From Talinum fruticosum (taxonomy: Eukaryota; Streptophyta; Magnoliopsida; Caryophyllales; Talinaceae): 64,000 nucleotides of DNA. Positions within the stretch are counted from its first letter, which is position 1; every line of letters starts with the position of its first letter. The position numbers and the translations under genes are program-made. The notes under the pieces were generated by a model. It was not told the DNA's origin and did not search any database. It saw nothing but the letters and a program-made list of their open reading frames with translations. This document shows, one piece after another, positions 11,923 through 24,740 of this stretch. Where the stretch lies: the NCBI GenBank assembly GCA_021018815.1, contig JAITYX010000049.1:2914001-2978000 (forward strand), given 5' to 3'.

Positions 11923-12923
11923 TACGGTTTCGATTCTCGCTCTTATGGGTGGAAATTCTATTTTCCCTTTTGCCAACAGGCGGTCAAGGGCTTGAGAGTA
12001 GGTGGTATCAATTGGAGTGTAGTCATTATACCTATTGAGGGTATTGACATCTGCATCCCGGCTAGTATTGCCTTGGTTGGAGGTTTTCTTATCTCCATAC
12101 TCGGTCACGACTTTTGTGGTCGTGGTAGACAGTTCTTATTCTATTAGTATGTCAACATCTCTTAGGGCTAAGAAACTCATGAATGGCGAAACTTGAGATG
12201 CTGATTACAGCCGAGCGAAGGTTCCTCATGATGATCCGTACTTGGTCCTTTTAGGAAGGTCGGTGTCACATGTAGGCAGCCCTTCTCCTCCATCCGGTGA
12301 GAAAGTCTATAAAGCTTTCTTTCTCACCTTGCTTGATCAACTCCAAGTCTCTAAGTGAGACATGTAGATCAATGTTGGAGGAGTATTTGTGTCGAACTCC
12401 TTACACGGATCGGTCCAATTGGTGACGTTGCTTGGGTCAACCACGTTATACCACTTCATTTCGTCGGTGTTCAAAGTCCATGGGAACATGATGTGGTAGG
12501 TGTCTTCCGGTATGTTCTTAAGAGTCATTGCTCCTAAGAAGTTGCGAACATGGTGAAGGGGATTCTTGGAACCTCGAAACTTGATATCGGACATGGTGAA
12601 CTTCGAAGGTAGTTTCCCTTTAGGGATTAAAGTGAATCCCTTATGATCGAAGTAGTGGTTACTAAACATGGATGACTCCCTTAACATTTGTTCTATCTGA
12701 TCTATGTTTGGATAGGGCTTAGATTCATACTTAGGACTCGCCTGGAAGAGATGTACTAGGTGAAGGTGAAGGAACTCCTCCTCTTCTTAATCATTTTTCG
12801 TCCTCATCTCTCTTACTATCCTCTATAGCTTTTAGGATAGCCCTAAGATCATTTGATATGGACTCTATTTTTTTATCCTGGGCCTCAATCCTAACTTCCA
12901 TTTTGGCTGAATTTTCGTTCTCG
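11923..12923 (-). pseudogene. Tat/Ogre-like Ty3-gypsy gag remnant
   Basis: Read on the minus strand from right to left there are three consecutive pieces. First is a short coiled-coil-like peptide (about 12922-12785) beginning MEVRIEAQDKKIES. Next is a 116-codon frame (12687-12337) with KFTMSDIKFRGSKNPLHHV and a later W/Y-rich stretch. This matches the known gag layout of Tat/Ogre elements (KF-PKF-YDGT-DP-HL, then W-Y, W-F). Last is a frame ending near 11878 with YTPIDTTYSQALDRLLAKG, like the segment before the gag zinc knuckle in that lineage. Stops and frameshifts separate the pieces. The last codons run into the neighbouring LTR. No pol lies beside it. Confidence 0.62.
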
Positions 12924-13592
12924 GAGACTCTCGTTCTCACTCCCGTCCCTAAATAAACTGCTCTGTTACTTTATTCACTAAAGTAATCGTAGTTGTCCCA
13001 TACCAACCAAATCCTTTCGGCTATTAGTCCTCACTCGAGTCCAAAAGAAAGTGAAGTGCATTAAGTTAGACAAATACCACGACTATAACTACAAATCATG
13101 AATACATAGAAGTATATACATATATAAAATAGATTTTCACAAACTCGTTGAAATCACAAAATATTTCTTTAGATTCATCCATAACTATACATATACTTAA
13201 AATTAAATATATCATAATCTCACAAATATTGTAAGTCGAATCCATTTCACAAACCTTTCAAACCCAAATCAAAATCCATACTCATATCATAGTCGTAATA
13301 TTCTTACATAAATGAAATTATTTAACTTAAGGAAATTAACCCATGACCCACACGAAGAATCATCAAAACAAAAAGGAGACAAACAAATCCCGAAAGCACC
13401 AATCGCACCTCATTCGTATGGTACCAACGACAAGTTTCTCATCGAAACTTGACACATCCGATAACCCCGAATTCGGCTAAAGCACATACTGTGTAGCTAA
13501 GAACATAAGGCAGCAAACACATCAAACAAATTGTCAATCACAAGCACACACAAGCCCTAGAGGTAGCCGAACCTATTGTTCTCATAGCACTT
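12924..13592 (-). mobile_element. Array unit a: deleted LTR plus spacer
   Basis: LTR remnant 12924-13433, joined directly to spacer 13434-13592. The joint lies where a TATGGTACCAAC segment of the LTR meets AAGTTT of the spacer. The LTR left end is cut off by the gag remnant. The primer-site-like sequence near 13580 is degenerate. Confidence 0.65.
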
Positions 13593-14931
13593 CGTAATAC
13601 CTTAACCTAAATTAGCCGGACACGTCACCATCGTGGACATCCTATTTGGACGCTAAAAGGTTATCTTAATTTCACAACTTTAATTAGCTCTGTTGGACGA
13701 CTAGCGTAGCGAAGCTCTTATAAAATTTAACGCAACATCGGATGATGTAACTACAAACATATAACTTTATACATACTTAATTTTATTCATAGCATTATAC
13801 AAACTACATCCATGTTTATCTATCAACATCATTTAAAACACAATCAAGTAACAAGATAACGGGGACGTCTTCCTAGCTTGGGCCTCCCAAAAGTCATTAC
13901 CAGTTGGCCTTCGAATGCTTCCTTGTATCTCTTTATCTTTCCAAACCTGAAAAATAGTGAGGTCATGAGTTCCTCGAGCCCAGTGAATAACCCTTACCTT
14001 TCCCATCGTTTCACATTAGCTGGTTAACATTTAATCACATAATATACATAAACTTATATAACATCCAAAATTAAACCATAGAGAAGGTTTTTTAAATGAA
14101 TGCAAATATTTCTTGTACGTAACTCGTTGCTCTTATATACCTAGGTATTCACGGATAAACAAAACAAATCGTATGCACAATTACTCTAAGACGAGTAGTC
14201 GCCTAACTTAATTATACTTGCCCTATTCTACGTACGAGTCGAGACTCTCGTTCTCACTCAAGTCCCTGAATAAACTGCACTCGTTAGTTTATTCACTAAA
14301 CTAACCATAGTTGTCCTATACCAACCATATCCTTTCGATCTGTTAGTCCTCATTGGAGTCCAAAAGAGAGCAAAGTCCATTAAGTTAGACAAATAAGCTG
14401 GACTATAACCACAAATCATGAATACATAGAAGCATATACATATATAAAATAGATTTTCACAAACTCATTGAAATTACAAAATATTTCTTTACCTAAATCC
14501 ATAACTATACATATACTTAAAATCAAATATATCATAGTCTCACAAATATTGTAAGTCGGAATCCTTTTAACAAACCTTTCAAACCCAAATCAAAATCCAC
14601 ACTTATGTCATAGTCATAATATTCTTACATAAACGAAATTATTTAACTTAAGGAAATTAACCAATGACCCGCACAAAGAACCATCACAACAAAAAGGTGA
14701 CAAACAAATCCTGAAAGCGAGCAATCGTAGCTCATTCGTATGGTACCAACAACAAGTTACTCCCTGAAACATTACACATGTGATAACCACGAATTTGGCT
14801 AAAGCACATACTATGCAGCTAAGAACATAAGCGGCTATGAACATAAGGCAGCTAACACGTGAAACAAATTGTCAATCACAAGCACACAAAAGCCACTAGA
14901 GGTAGTCGAACCTATTGTTCTTATACCACTT
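13593..14931 (-). mobile_element. Array unit b: deleted LTR plus spacer
   Basis: The LTR left end is at 13593 and continues to about 14756, where it meets the spacer at the same kind of TATGGTACCAAC/AAGTT joint as unit a. The minus-sense 5' half of the LTR and the PPT are absent. The spacer contains a duplicated TAAGAACATAAG-like piece near 14820-14850. A primer-site-like TGGTATAAGAAC (minus strand) is at 14917-14928. Confidence 0.7.
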
Positions 14932-17217
14932 CGTAATCCCCGACCTAAATTAGCCGGGCATGTCGGCACTATGAACATCCTATTTGGACATCCATAAGGT
15001 TATCTTAATTTCATAGCTTTAATTAGCCTTGTTGGAGGACTAGCGACTGCGGAAACTTTTATAAAATTTAACCCAAAATCGGATGAAGTAACTCTAAACA
15101 TACAATTTTATACATAAGTTTATTCATAGCATTTATACAAACTACGTCCATGTTTATCTAAACATAGTTTAATACATAATCAAGTAACAAGATAACAAGC
15201 GACGTCTTCTTAGCTCGGGCCTCCCAAAAGTCACTACCGGTTGGCGTTCTAAATGCTTCCTTGCATCTCTTTAGCTTTCCAAACCTGAAAAATGGTGAGG
15301 TCATGAGTTCCTCGAGTTCGATGAATAACCCTTACCTTTCCCATCGTTTCCCTTTAGCACATTAGCTGGTTAACACTTAATCACATAATACACATAAACC
15401 TATATAACATCCAAAATAAAACTATACGGAAGGTATCATAATTGAATTCAAATATTCAAATATTTCTTGTAAGTAATCATTGCGCTTAGATACTTAGGTA
15501 TTCATGGATAAACAAAACAAATCCTATGTATAATTACTATAGGATAAGTAATTCGCCTAACTCCGTCATACCTGTCCCATTCTACGTACGAGTCGAGACT
15601 CTCGTTCTCACTCAAGTCCTTAAATAAACTCGCATTGTTAGTTTATTCACTAAACCAATCATAGTTGTCCCATACCAACCATATCCTTCAGGCTGTTAGT
15701 CCTCACTTGCATCCAAAAGAAAGTGAAGTCCATTAAGTTAGACAAATAACTCGATTATAGCCACAAATCATGAATACATAGAAGCATATACATATATAAA
15801 ATAGATTTTCACAAATTTGTTGAAATTACAAAATATTTCTTTACATAAATCCACAACTATACATATACTTAAAATCAAACATATTGTAGTCTCACAAATA
15901 TCATTAGTCGAATCTATATCATAAACCTTTCAAACCCAAATCAAAATCCATAATCATATCATAGTCGTAATATTCTTACATAAATGAAATTATTTAACTT
16001 ACGGGAAATTAACCCATGACACCGACAAAGAACCATCACAACAAAAGGGTCACAAACAAATCTTGAAAGCACCAATAGCAGCTTGTTCATATGGTAACAA
16101 CATCTGGACAAGGCACACTTGCTCTCGAGCACGGACGCTTCTATGGCCATAGCTCTAGAACACAAAGTAATAGTCTCAAGTAAGACATGCACCTCTTTCC
16201 CGAAAACATAAGCAAAGAATATATTGTCAAAATATAAATATTATTATTTTTTGAAAACTCATATTCATAATTCATGTAAATTATATTTTCATAATATAAT
16301 TAAATATGTGTAATCCAAATTAGTATAATTTCACCAAAATTTGAATATATGGTATCATTAAGGTATCCTAATATTTATTGCTCTAAACAACGCTGACCGA
16401 ACTAATTTGTGACATATTTAAAAAACCATTCCTAATTTGTGCAAAAACCAGAGGCGATTAATTCAAAAATTCATAACTCATAAACTACACATCTAAGATT
16501 GATAAAATGTTACAGGAAATTACCAAAGATTACATATAACCTACACTGAAAGGTCCAAAATTTTTCATCAAGCCAATAATTCCAGAAAAAGCAATCGGTA
16601 GCCGAAAACACGGTTTATCCGCAATCAATCACCTTTCGCACAATTTTCTTCTTCTTCTACCCAAATACTTAAGGAAATTAATGTAATCATACGCTTAGTA
16701 ATTAAAATTGTAGTACTATTATCAATCTCATACATGATTGATTCAATAAAAGTATACAACAATCACAAATTTTAAATTGAAAGGAAAGATAAAAATTACT
16801 CATCTAAAAGTTTGCTTGATTCCAATTTCTTCTTCCTCCTCTTTTTCTTCTTCTTCCTTCTACTTTCTTATTCTTCTTTCTTACTCGCTACCTCTCATCG
16901 TCTAGTTTAGTTTTTCCTTCTGCTGCATGTGTGGTCGGGAAAATAATGCCAGCTCTCCCCCTTATCCTTATCTTATCCCATAAACACTAATTTTGGTGAA
17001 TTTCATTTTCCTTTTTTTAAATCTACTTTTTACCTAATTCTTTTTACTTTACCTTTTTTTAATGCTTTCTATACATATTTTTTTATACTAATTCTATTCT
17101 GGGTACTACTATTAATTGCATAAAGTTAAGGTCACAAAATAAAATTTCTAAATGCATAACAAATATCATATTTAAACCTAAGATGGAAATTAGTAACTGA
17201 AATTTCAGGTTGTTACA
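14932..17217 (-). mobile_element. Array unit c: complete LTR, 2.29 kb
   Basis: Left end CGTAATCCCCGACC, right end GGTTGTTACA. C/T-rich block at 16835-16920. The interval is flanked on both sides by spacers, which makes this a full LTR of the family. Confidence 0.75.
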
Positions 17218-17397
17218 TCATTCCCCCATTAAAACAAGTTTCGTCCCCAAAACTGGATACATTTGATAACCCTCAATTCGAGTAAAGCACATACTATGTA
17301 GCTAAGAACATAAGGTAGCAAACACGTCAAACAAATTGCCAATCACAAGCACACACAAACCCTAGAGGTAGTTGAACCTATTGCTCTAATACTACTT
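17218..17397 (-). mobile_element. 180-bp interior between two LTRs
   Basis: Next to the LTR at the left is the minus-strand tract ACTTGTTTTAATGGGGGAATGA preceded by TTTTGGGGACGAAA, a chromovirus PPT context. At the right, 17384-17394, is a degenerate tRNA-iMet primer-site-like sequence three bases from the next LTR. Nothing that could encode gag or pol fits in between. The same interior occurs at 19980-20156 and in shortened form in units a and b. Confidence 0.72.
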
Positions 17398-19979
17398 CGT
17401 AACGTCCCGACCTCGAGTAGCCGGACGCGTCACTTATTTGGACAGCCACAAGGCTGCCTTAATTTCTTTACGTTAATTAGCCTTGTTGGATGACTATCGC
17501 AGTAAAAGCTCTTATAAAATTTATCCGCAATTCGGATGAAGTAACTCTAAACATACAACTTTCCACATAATCTTATTGATGGCATTTATACAAACATCAA
17601 GCAAACTACATCCATGTTTATCTATCAACATAGTTTAAAACATAATCAAGTAGCAAGATAACATGGGTCATCTTCCTATCTCTGGCCTCCCAAAACTCAC
17701 TACCAGTTGGCCTTCTAAATGCTTCCTTGTATCGCTTTAACGTTCAAAACTTGAAAAATAGTGAAGTCATGAGCTCCCCGAGCCAACAGAATAAGCCTTA
17801 CCATCCCCATCGTTGCACATAATACACGTAAACACATATAACATCCAAAATTAAACCATATGGAAGGTATAATATATGAATGCAAATATTTGTTTCAAAT
17901 ATTTCTTATACATAATCTGTTGCGCTTAGATACCTAGGTATTCACGGATAAACAAAACAAATCATATGCACAATTACTATAAGACAAGCAATTCGCCTAA
18001 CTCATTCATACATTTGCAATTCCATGTACGATTCAAAGACTCTTGTTCTCACTCAAGTTCCTAAATAAACTCCACTGTTAGTTTATTCACTAAACTAACC
18101 ATAGTTGTCCCATACTAACCATGTCCTTTGGGCTCTTAGTCCTCGCTCAAGCTCAAAAGAAAGCGAAGTCCATTACGTTGGATAAATAACTCAACTATAG
18201 CCACAAATCATGAATACATAGAAGCATATACATATAAATAGATTTTTCACAAACTTGTTGAAATCACAAAATATTTCTTTACATAAAGCCATAACTATGC
18301 ATATACTTTAAATCAAATATATCATTGTCTCACAAACATCACAAGTCGGAATCCATAACATAAACCTTTCAAATTCAAATCAAAGTCCATAATCATATTA
18401 TATTCATAATATTCTCACATAATCGATATTACTTAACTTAGGGAAATTAACCCATGACTCGCACAAAAACCATCACAACAAACAGTGACAAACAAATCCT
18501 AGAAGCACTAGTCGTAACTCATTCATATGGTACCAACAACTAGGCCAGTGACAACTCAAATATATGGTACCAACCAGGCACACTCACTCTAGAGGAGTCA
18601 CACTCAAATCCTAACAATTTCAACTTAAACCGTCGTCACCTACAACGGACTTACATAACTAACATAACAAATGGGCTGAAAAACAAATCCTAGAGGATCG
18701 GTTAGAACCTTTCCACTAGGCAACCCAAGGCCGACTAACAAATCCTAGCAAATTGGTTTAACATTTCCAACAAGGTGACCCAAACAAGACGATAGATGCT
18801 TCTATGGCCATAGCTCTAGAACATAGCCGTAATAGCCTCTGGTAACACATGTACCTATTTCCCGAAAACATAATCAAAGAATATATTATCAAAAATATAA
18901 ATATTATTATTTTTCGAAAATCGTATTCATATTTCATGTAAATTATATTTTCATAATATAGTTAAATATGCGTAATCCAAATCGGTATTATTTCACCCAA
19001 ATTTGAATATATAATATCATTAAGGTACCTTAATATTTATTTCTCAGAACAACACTCACCGAACCGATTTGCGACATATTTATAAAACCATTCCTAATTC
19101 GAGCAAAAACTAGGGCAAATTAATTCAAAAATTCATAACTCATAAAATACACATCAAAAATTCATGAAATTTATAGGAAATTACCAAATAGTACATATAA
19201 CCTACAATAAAAGTTACAAAATTTTTCATCAAGCCAATAATTCTAGGAAAAGAAATCGGCAACCGAAAACACTATTCATCCGAAATTTATCACCTTTCGC
19301 AAATTTTCTTCTTGGACCCCAACTACTTAATTAAATTAAACATAATCTTATGCTTAGTAATTAAAATTGTAGCACTATTATCAATCTCATACATGATTGA
19401 TTCATTCACAAATACACATATATTAGTGAGTTTCTACTCAATCGGAAATTAGGTTTTCTATTTCATTAAACTCTAAAACATCAATTTAATGCAATAAATT
19501 ATCCATAAATTTTCAAATTTAAGCATAATTTTCAAACTTAATCTTTCCCTAACTAATTCTAAATTGAAAGGAAAGATAAAAATTAATTAAAACTTTACTT
19601 GATTCCAATTTCTTCTTCTTCCTTCTTCTTTCTTATCATTCGTTCTTCCTTTCTCCGTTTCTTCCTCTCGGTTTTCTTTTCCCTTCTGTCGCTTGTGTGG
19701 CTGGGAAAACAATGCCGGATCCTCCCCTTATACTTATTTTTCTCATGAGCACTAATTTCGGTGAATTTCATTTTCTTTTTGTAATCTACTTTTTACCTAA
19801 TTTTTTTACTTTACATTTTTTAATGCTCTCAATATATATATTTTTATACTAATTCTATTGTAGGCATTACTATTAACCGCATAAAAATAAGTTCACAAAA
19901 TAAAACTTCTCAATGCATGACAAATCTCATACTTAAACATAAGACGGAAATCGATGAATCGAAATTTTGGGGTGTTACA
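17398..19979 (-). mobile_element. Array unit d: complete LTR, 2.58 kb
   Basis: Left end CGTAACGTCCCGACC, right end GGGGTGTTACA. It is longer than unit c mainly because it carries about 250 extra bases at 18540-18790, with a repeated TTTCCACTAGGC-type motif. The same extra block is present at 23640-23900 in unit f, so it was probably lost from unit c. Confidence 0.75.
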
Positions 19980-20156
19980 TCATTCCCCTTAAAATAAGTT
20001 TCGTCCCCGAAACTTGACAAATCTTATATCCCTAATCGACCAAAGCACATACTATGCAGCTAAGAACATAAGGCAGCAAACACGTCAAACAAACCGCCAA
20101 TCACAAGCACACATAAGCCCTAAAGGTAGTCAAACCTATTGTTCTTATACCATTTC
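19980..20156 (-). mobile_element. 177-bp interior between two LTRs
   Basis: The minus-strand PPT context TTTCGGGGACGAAAC and AAGGGGAATGA lie beside the LTR at 19979. The primer-site-like TGGTATAAGAAC is at 20141-20152. The centre is the same leader-like sequence as at 17218-17397. Confidence 0.72.
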
Positions 20157-22602
20157 TATAATCCCCGACCTAGAGTAGCCATGCGCGTCACCGCCATGGA
20201 CATCCTATTTAGACACCAACAAGGTTATCTTAATTTCTTACTATTAATTAGCATGTTGGATTACTAGCGCAACGAAAGCTCCTATAAAATTTAACCCAAA
20301 GTTGGATGAAGTAACTCTAAATGTACAACTTTATACATACTTAATTTTATTCATAGCATTTATACAAACATCAAGCAAACTACATCCATGTTTATCTATC
20401 AACATAGTTTAAAACATAATCAAGTAGCAAGAAAGCAAGGTACGTCTTCCTAGCACAGGCCTCCCAAAAAGTCACTACCAATTGACCTTCTAAATGCTTC
20501 CATGTATCTCTTTATCTTTCCAAATTTGAAAAATGGTAAGGTAATGAGTTCCCGAGCCCAAGGAATAACCCTTACCATCCCCTTCGTTTCCCTTCGAGTA
20601 CATTAGCTGGTTAATACTTAATCACATAATACACATAAACCTATATAACATCCGAAATTAAACCATATGGAAGGTATAATAAATGAATGCAAATATTTGT
20701 TGCAAATATTTCTTGTACATAACTCGTTGCACTCAAATACCTAGGTATTCACGGATAAACAAAACAAATCGTATGCACAATTACAATAAGACGAGCAACT
20801 CGCCTAACTCAATCATACATGTCCCATTCCAAGTACGGTTCGGAGACTATCGTTCTCACTCAAGTCCCTAAATAAACTTCGTTGTTAGTTTCATCACTAA
20901 ACTAACCATAATTGTCCCATACCAACTATATCCTTTCGACTGTTAGTCCTCACTCAAGTCCAAAAGAAAGCAAAGTCCATTAAGTTAGACAAATAACTCG
21001 ACCACAACCACAAATCATGAATACATAGAAGCATATACATATATAAAATAGATTTTCACAAACTCGTTGAAATCACAAAATATTTCTTTACATAAATCCA
21101 TAACTATACATATACTTAAAATCAAATATATCATAGTCCGATAAATATCATAAGTCGAATCCATATCATAGACCTTTCAAACCCAAACCAAAATTCATAC
21201 TCATATCATATTAGTAATATTCTTACATAAACGAAATTACTTAACTTAAGGGAAATTAACCCACGACCCGGACACCATCACAACAAAAGGGTCACAAACA
21301 AATCCCGAAAGCACCGATCGCAGCTTGTTCATATGGTAACAACATCCGGACCAGCTACAACTCAAACATATGGTACCAACCAGGCACCCTCGCTGTAGAG
21401 GACAAATGCTTCTATGGCCATAGCTCTAGAACATAAAAAGTAATAGCCTTAGGTAAGACATGCACCTCTTTCCCCAAAACATAACCAAAGAATATATTGT
21501 CAAAATATAAATATTATTATTTTTCGAAAACTCGTGTTCATAATTTATGCAAATACTATTTTCATACTATAGTTAAATATGCCTAATCCAAATTAGTATA
21601 ATTTCACCAAAATTTGAATATATGATATCATTAAGGTATCCTAATAATTATTGCTCGAAGAACACTCACCGAACTGATTTGCGACATATTTACAAAACCA
21701 TTCCTAATTTGTGCAAACACCGGAGCAGTAATAATTCAAAAATTCATAACTCATAAACTACATATCTAAAATTCACGAAACATTACACACAATTATGAAA
21801 GATTACATATAACCTATAGTAAAAGGTCCAGAAATTTCATCAAGCCAATAATTCCACAAAAAGAAATTGGTAACCGAAAACACTGTTCATATTAAATTAA
21901 TCACCTTTCGAAAATTTTCTCCTGCTACCCCAAATACTCAAGCAAATTAACATAATCTGATGCTTAGTAGTTAAAATTGTAGCACTATTATCAATATCAT
22001 ACATGATTGATTCAATCAAAGTATACAATAATCACAAATACACATATATTAGTGAGTTTCTACTTAATCGGAAATTAGATTTTCTATTCCGTTAAACACT
22101 AAAACATCAATTTTATGGAATAAATCATCCATTAATTCTTAAATTTAAGCATAATTTTTAAACTTAATCTTTCCCTAACCAATTTTAAATTAAAAGGAAA
22201 GATAAAAACTACTCACCTAAAACTTTACTTAATTCCAATTTCTTCTTCCTCCTCTTTTGCTTCTTCCTCCTTCTTCTATCTTATTCTTCTTTCTTCCTTG
22301 CTACCTCTCTTCGTGTGGTTTTTGTTTTCCTTCTACTGCTTGTGTGGCTGGGAAAATAATGCCAACTCCTCCCCCTTATCCTTATCTTATCCCATAAGCA
22401 CTAATTTGGGTGAATTTTATTTTTCTTTTTTTTAATCTATTTTTAATCTAATTCTTTTTACTTTACCTTTTTTAACGCTCTCAAAACATATTTTTTTATA
22501 CTAATTCTATTCTAGGTACTACTATTAATTGCAAAAATTAAGGTTGCAAAATAAAATTTCTAAAAGCATGAAAAATCTCATACTTAAACCTAAGACGAAA
22601 AT
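20157..22602 (-). mobile_element. Array unit e: LTR truncated at the right
   Basis: Starts with the family left end (ATAATCCCCGACC). It runs to about 22602, where a CTAAGACGAAAATT block that should lead to TGTTACA instead joins the body of the next unit. The PPT, spacer, primer site and the left end of unit f are all missing at this joint. Confidence 0.7.
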
Positions 22603-24740
22603 TTAACTCTAAACATACAACTTTATAAATAATTTTATTGATAACATTTATACAAAATTCAGGCAAACTACATCCATGTTTATCTATAAACATAATTTAA
22701 AATATAATAAAGTAGCAAGATAACAAAGGTCGTCTTCCTAGCTCGGGCCTCCCAAAAAGCTAGTACCAGTTGGCCTTTTGAATGCTTCCATATATATCTT
22801 TAACTTTAAAAACCTGAAAAATGGTGAAGTCATGAGCTCCCGAGCCTAGTGAATAACCTTTACCATCCCCAGCGTTGTACTTAGCATACTACCCATTATC
22901 ATGTAATCACATAATACACGTAACAATATATAACATCCAAAATTAAATCATATGGCAGGTATAATAAATGAATTTAAATATTTGTTGCTAATATTTCTTG
23001 TACATAATCAGTTGCACTTAGATACCTAGGTATTTACGAACAAACACAACAAATCATATGAACAATTATTATAAGACGAGCAATTCGCCTTACTCGTGAT
23101 ACCTATCCCATTCCAGGTTCAATTAAGAGACTCTCGTTTTCACTCAAGTCCCTAAAAACTCCGCTGTTAGCTTAATCACTAAACTAACCATAATTGTCCC
23201 ATACCAACCTTGTCCTTTGGGCACTTAGTCCTCATTCGAGTTCAAAAGAAAGAGAAGTGCATTAACTTAGACAAATAATTCGACTATAACCAGAAATCAT
23301 GAATACATAGAAGCATATACATAAATAAAATAGATTTTCACAATTTCGTTGAAATCACATAATATTTCTTTACGTAAAGCCATAACTATACATATACTTA
23401 AAATCAAATATACTATAGTCTCACAAATGTCATAAGTTAGAATCCATAGCATAAACCTTTCAAATCCAAATCAAAATCCATATTCATGTTATATTCGTAA
23501 TATTCTTACATAAACGAAATTAATTAACTTAGGGAAATTAACCCATGATCGGCACAAAAACCATCACGACAAAATGGTGACAAACAAATCCTAAAAGCAA
23601 CGAGTCCCAGCTTATTCGTATGGTACCAACAACTGGACCAACTACAAGTCAAACATATGGTACCAACTAGGCACCCTCTCTCTATAGGGTTCGAACCGCC
23701 CTAATAACAATGGATATATAGTCACATTCAAATCCTCGCAAGTTCGGCGTAAAACTCTTGTCACCTACTAGGGACTTACATACCTAACATAAGAAACAGG
23801 CTGAGAAACAAATCCAGGACGATCAATTAGAACCTTTCCACTGGGCGACCATGGGCGGACAAACAAATACTAGCAAATTGGTTAAACCTTTTCCACTAGG
23901 CGACCCAAACAAAATAACAGACGCCTCTATGGCTATAACTCTAGACCACAACAAGTAATAGCCTTAGGTATAATATGAACCTCTTTCCCCAAAACATAAT
24001 CAAAGAATATATTGTCAAAATATAAATATTATTATTTTTCAAAAACTCGTATTCTTAATTCATGTAAATTCTATTTTCATAATATAATTAAATATGCTTC
24101 ATCCAAATCGGTATAATTTCATAAAAATTTGAATATATAATATCGTTAAGGTATCCTAGTACTTATTTCTCAAAATAACACTCACCGAACTGATTTGCAA
24201 CATATTTACAAAACCATTCCTAATTCGTCCAAAAATCAGTGGCATATTAATTCAAAAATGCATAACTCATAAACTACACATCTAAAATTCACGAAACTTT
24301 ACAAGAAATTACCAAATCCTACATATAACCTGCAGTAAAAGTTCTAGAATTTTTCATCAAGCCAAAATTTCCAGAAAAAGAAATTGGTAACCAAAAACAT
24401 TGTTCATCCGAAATTAATTACCCTTGCAAATTTTCTTCTTCTACCCCAAATACTCAAGCATATTAACCATAATCTTATGCTTAGTAATTAAAATTGTAGT
24501 ACTATTATCAATCTCATACATGATTGATTCAATCACAAATACACATATATTAATGAGTTTCTACTCGATCGGAAATTAGGTTTTCTATTTCATTAAACCC
24601 TAAAACATCAATTTTATGCAATAAATCATCCATAAATTCTTAAATTTAAGCATAACTTTCAAACTTAATCTTTCCCTAACCGATTTTAAATTGAGAGGAA
24701 AGATAAAAATTACTCGCATGAAACTTTACTTGATTCCAAT
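22603..24740 (-). mobile_element. Array unit f: LTR truncated at both ends
   Basis: Begins inside the LTR at TAACTCTAAACATACAAC and follows the family to about 24740, where the expected C/T-rich block is replaced by an unrelated LTR piece. It carries the same extra block as unit d. Confidence 0.7.
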
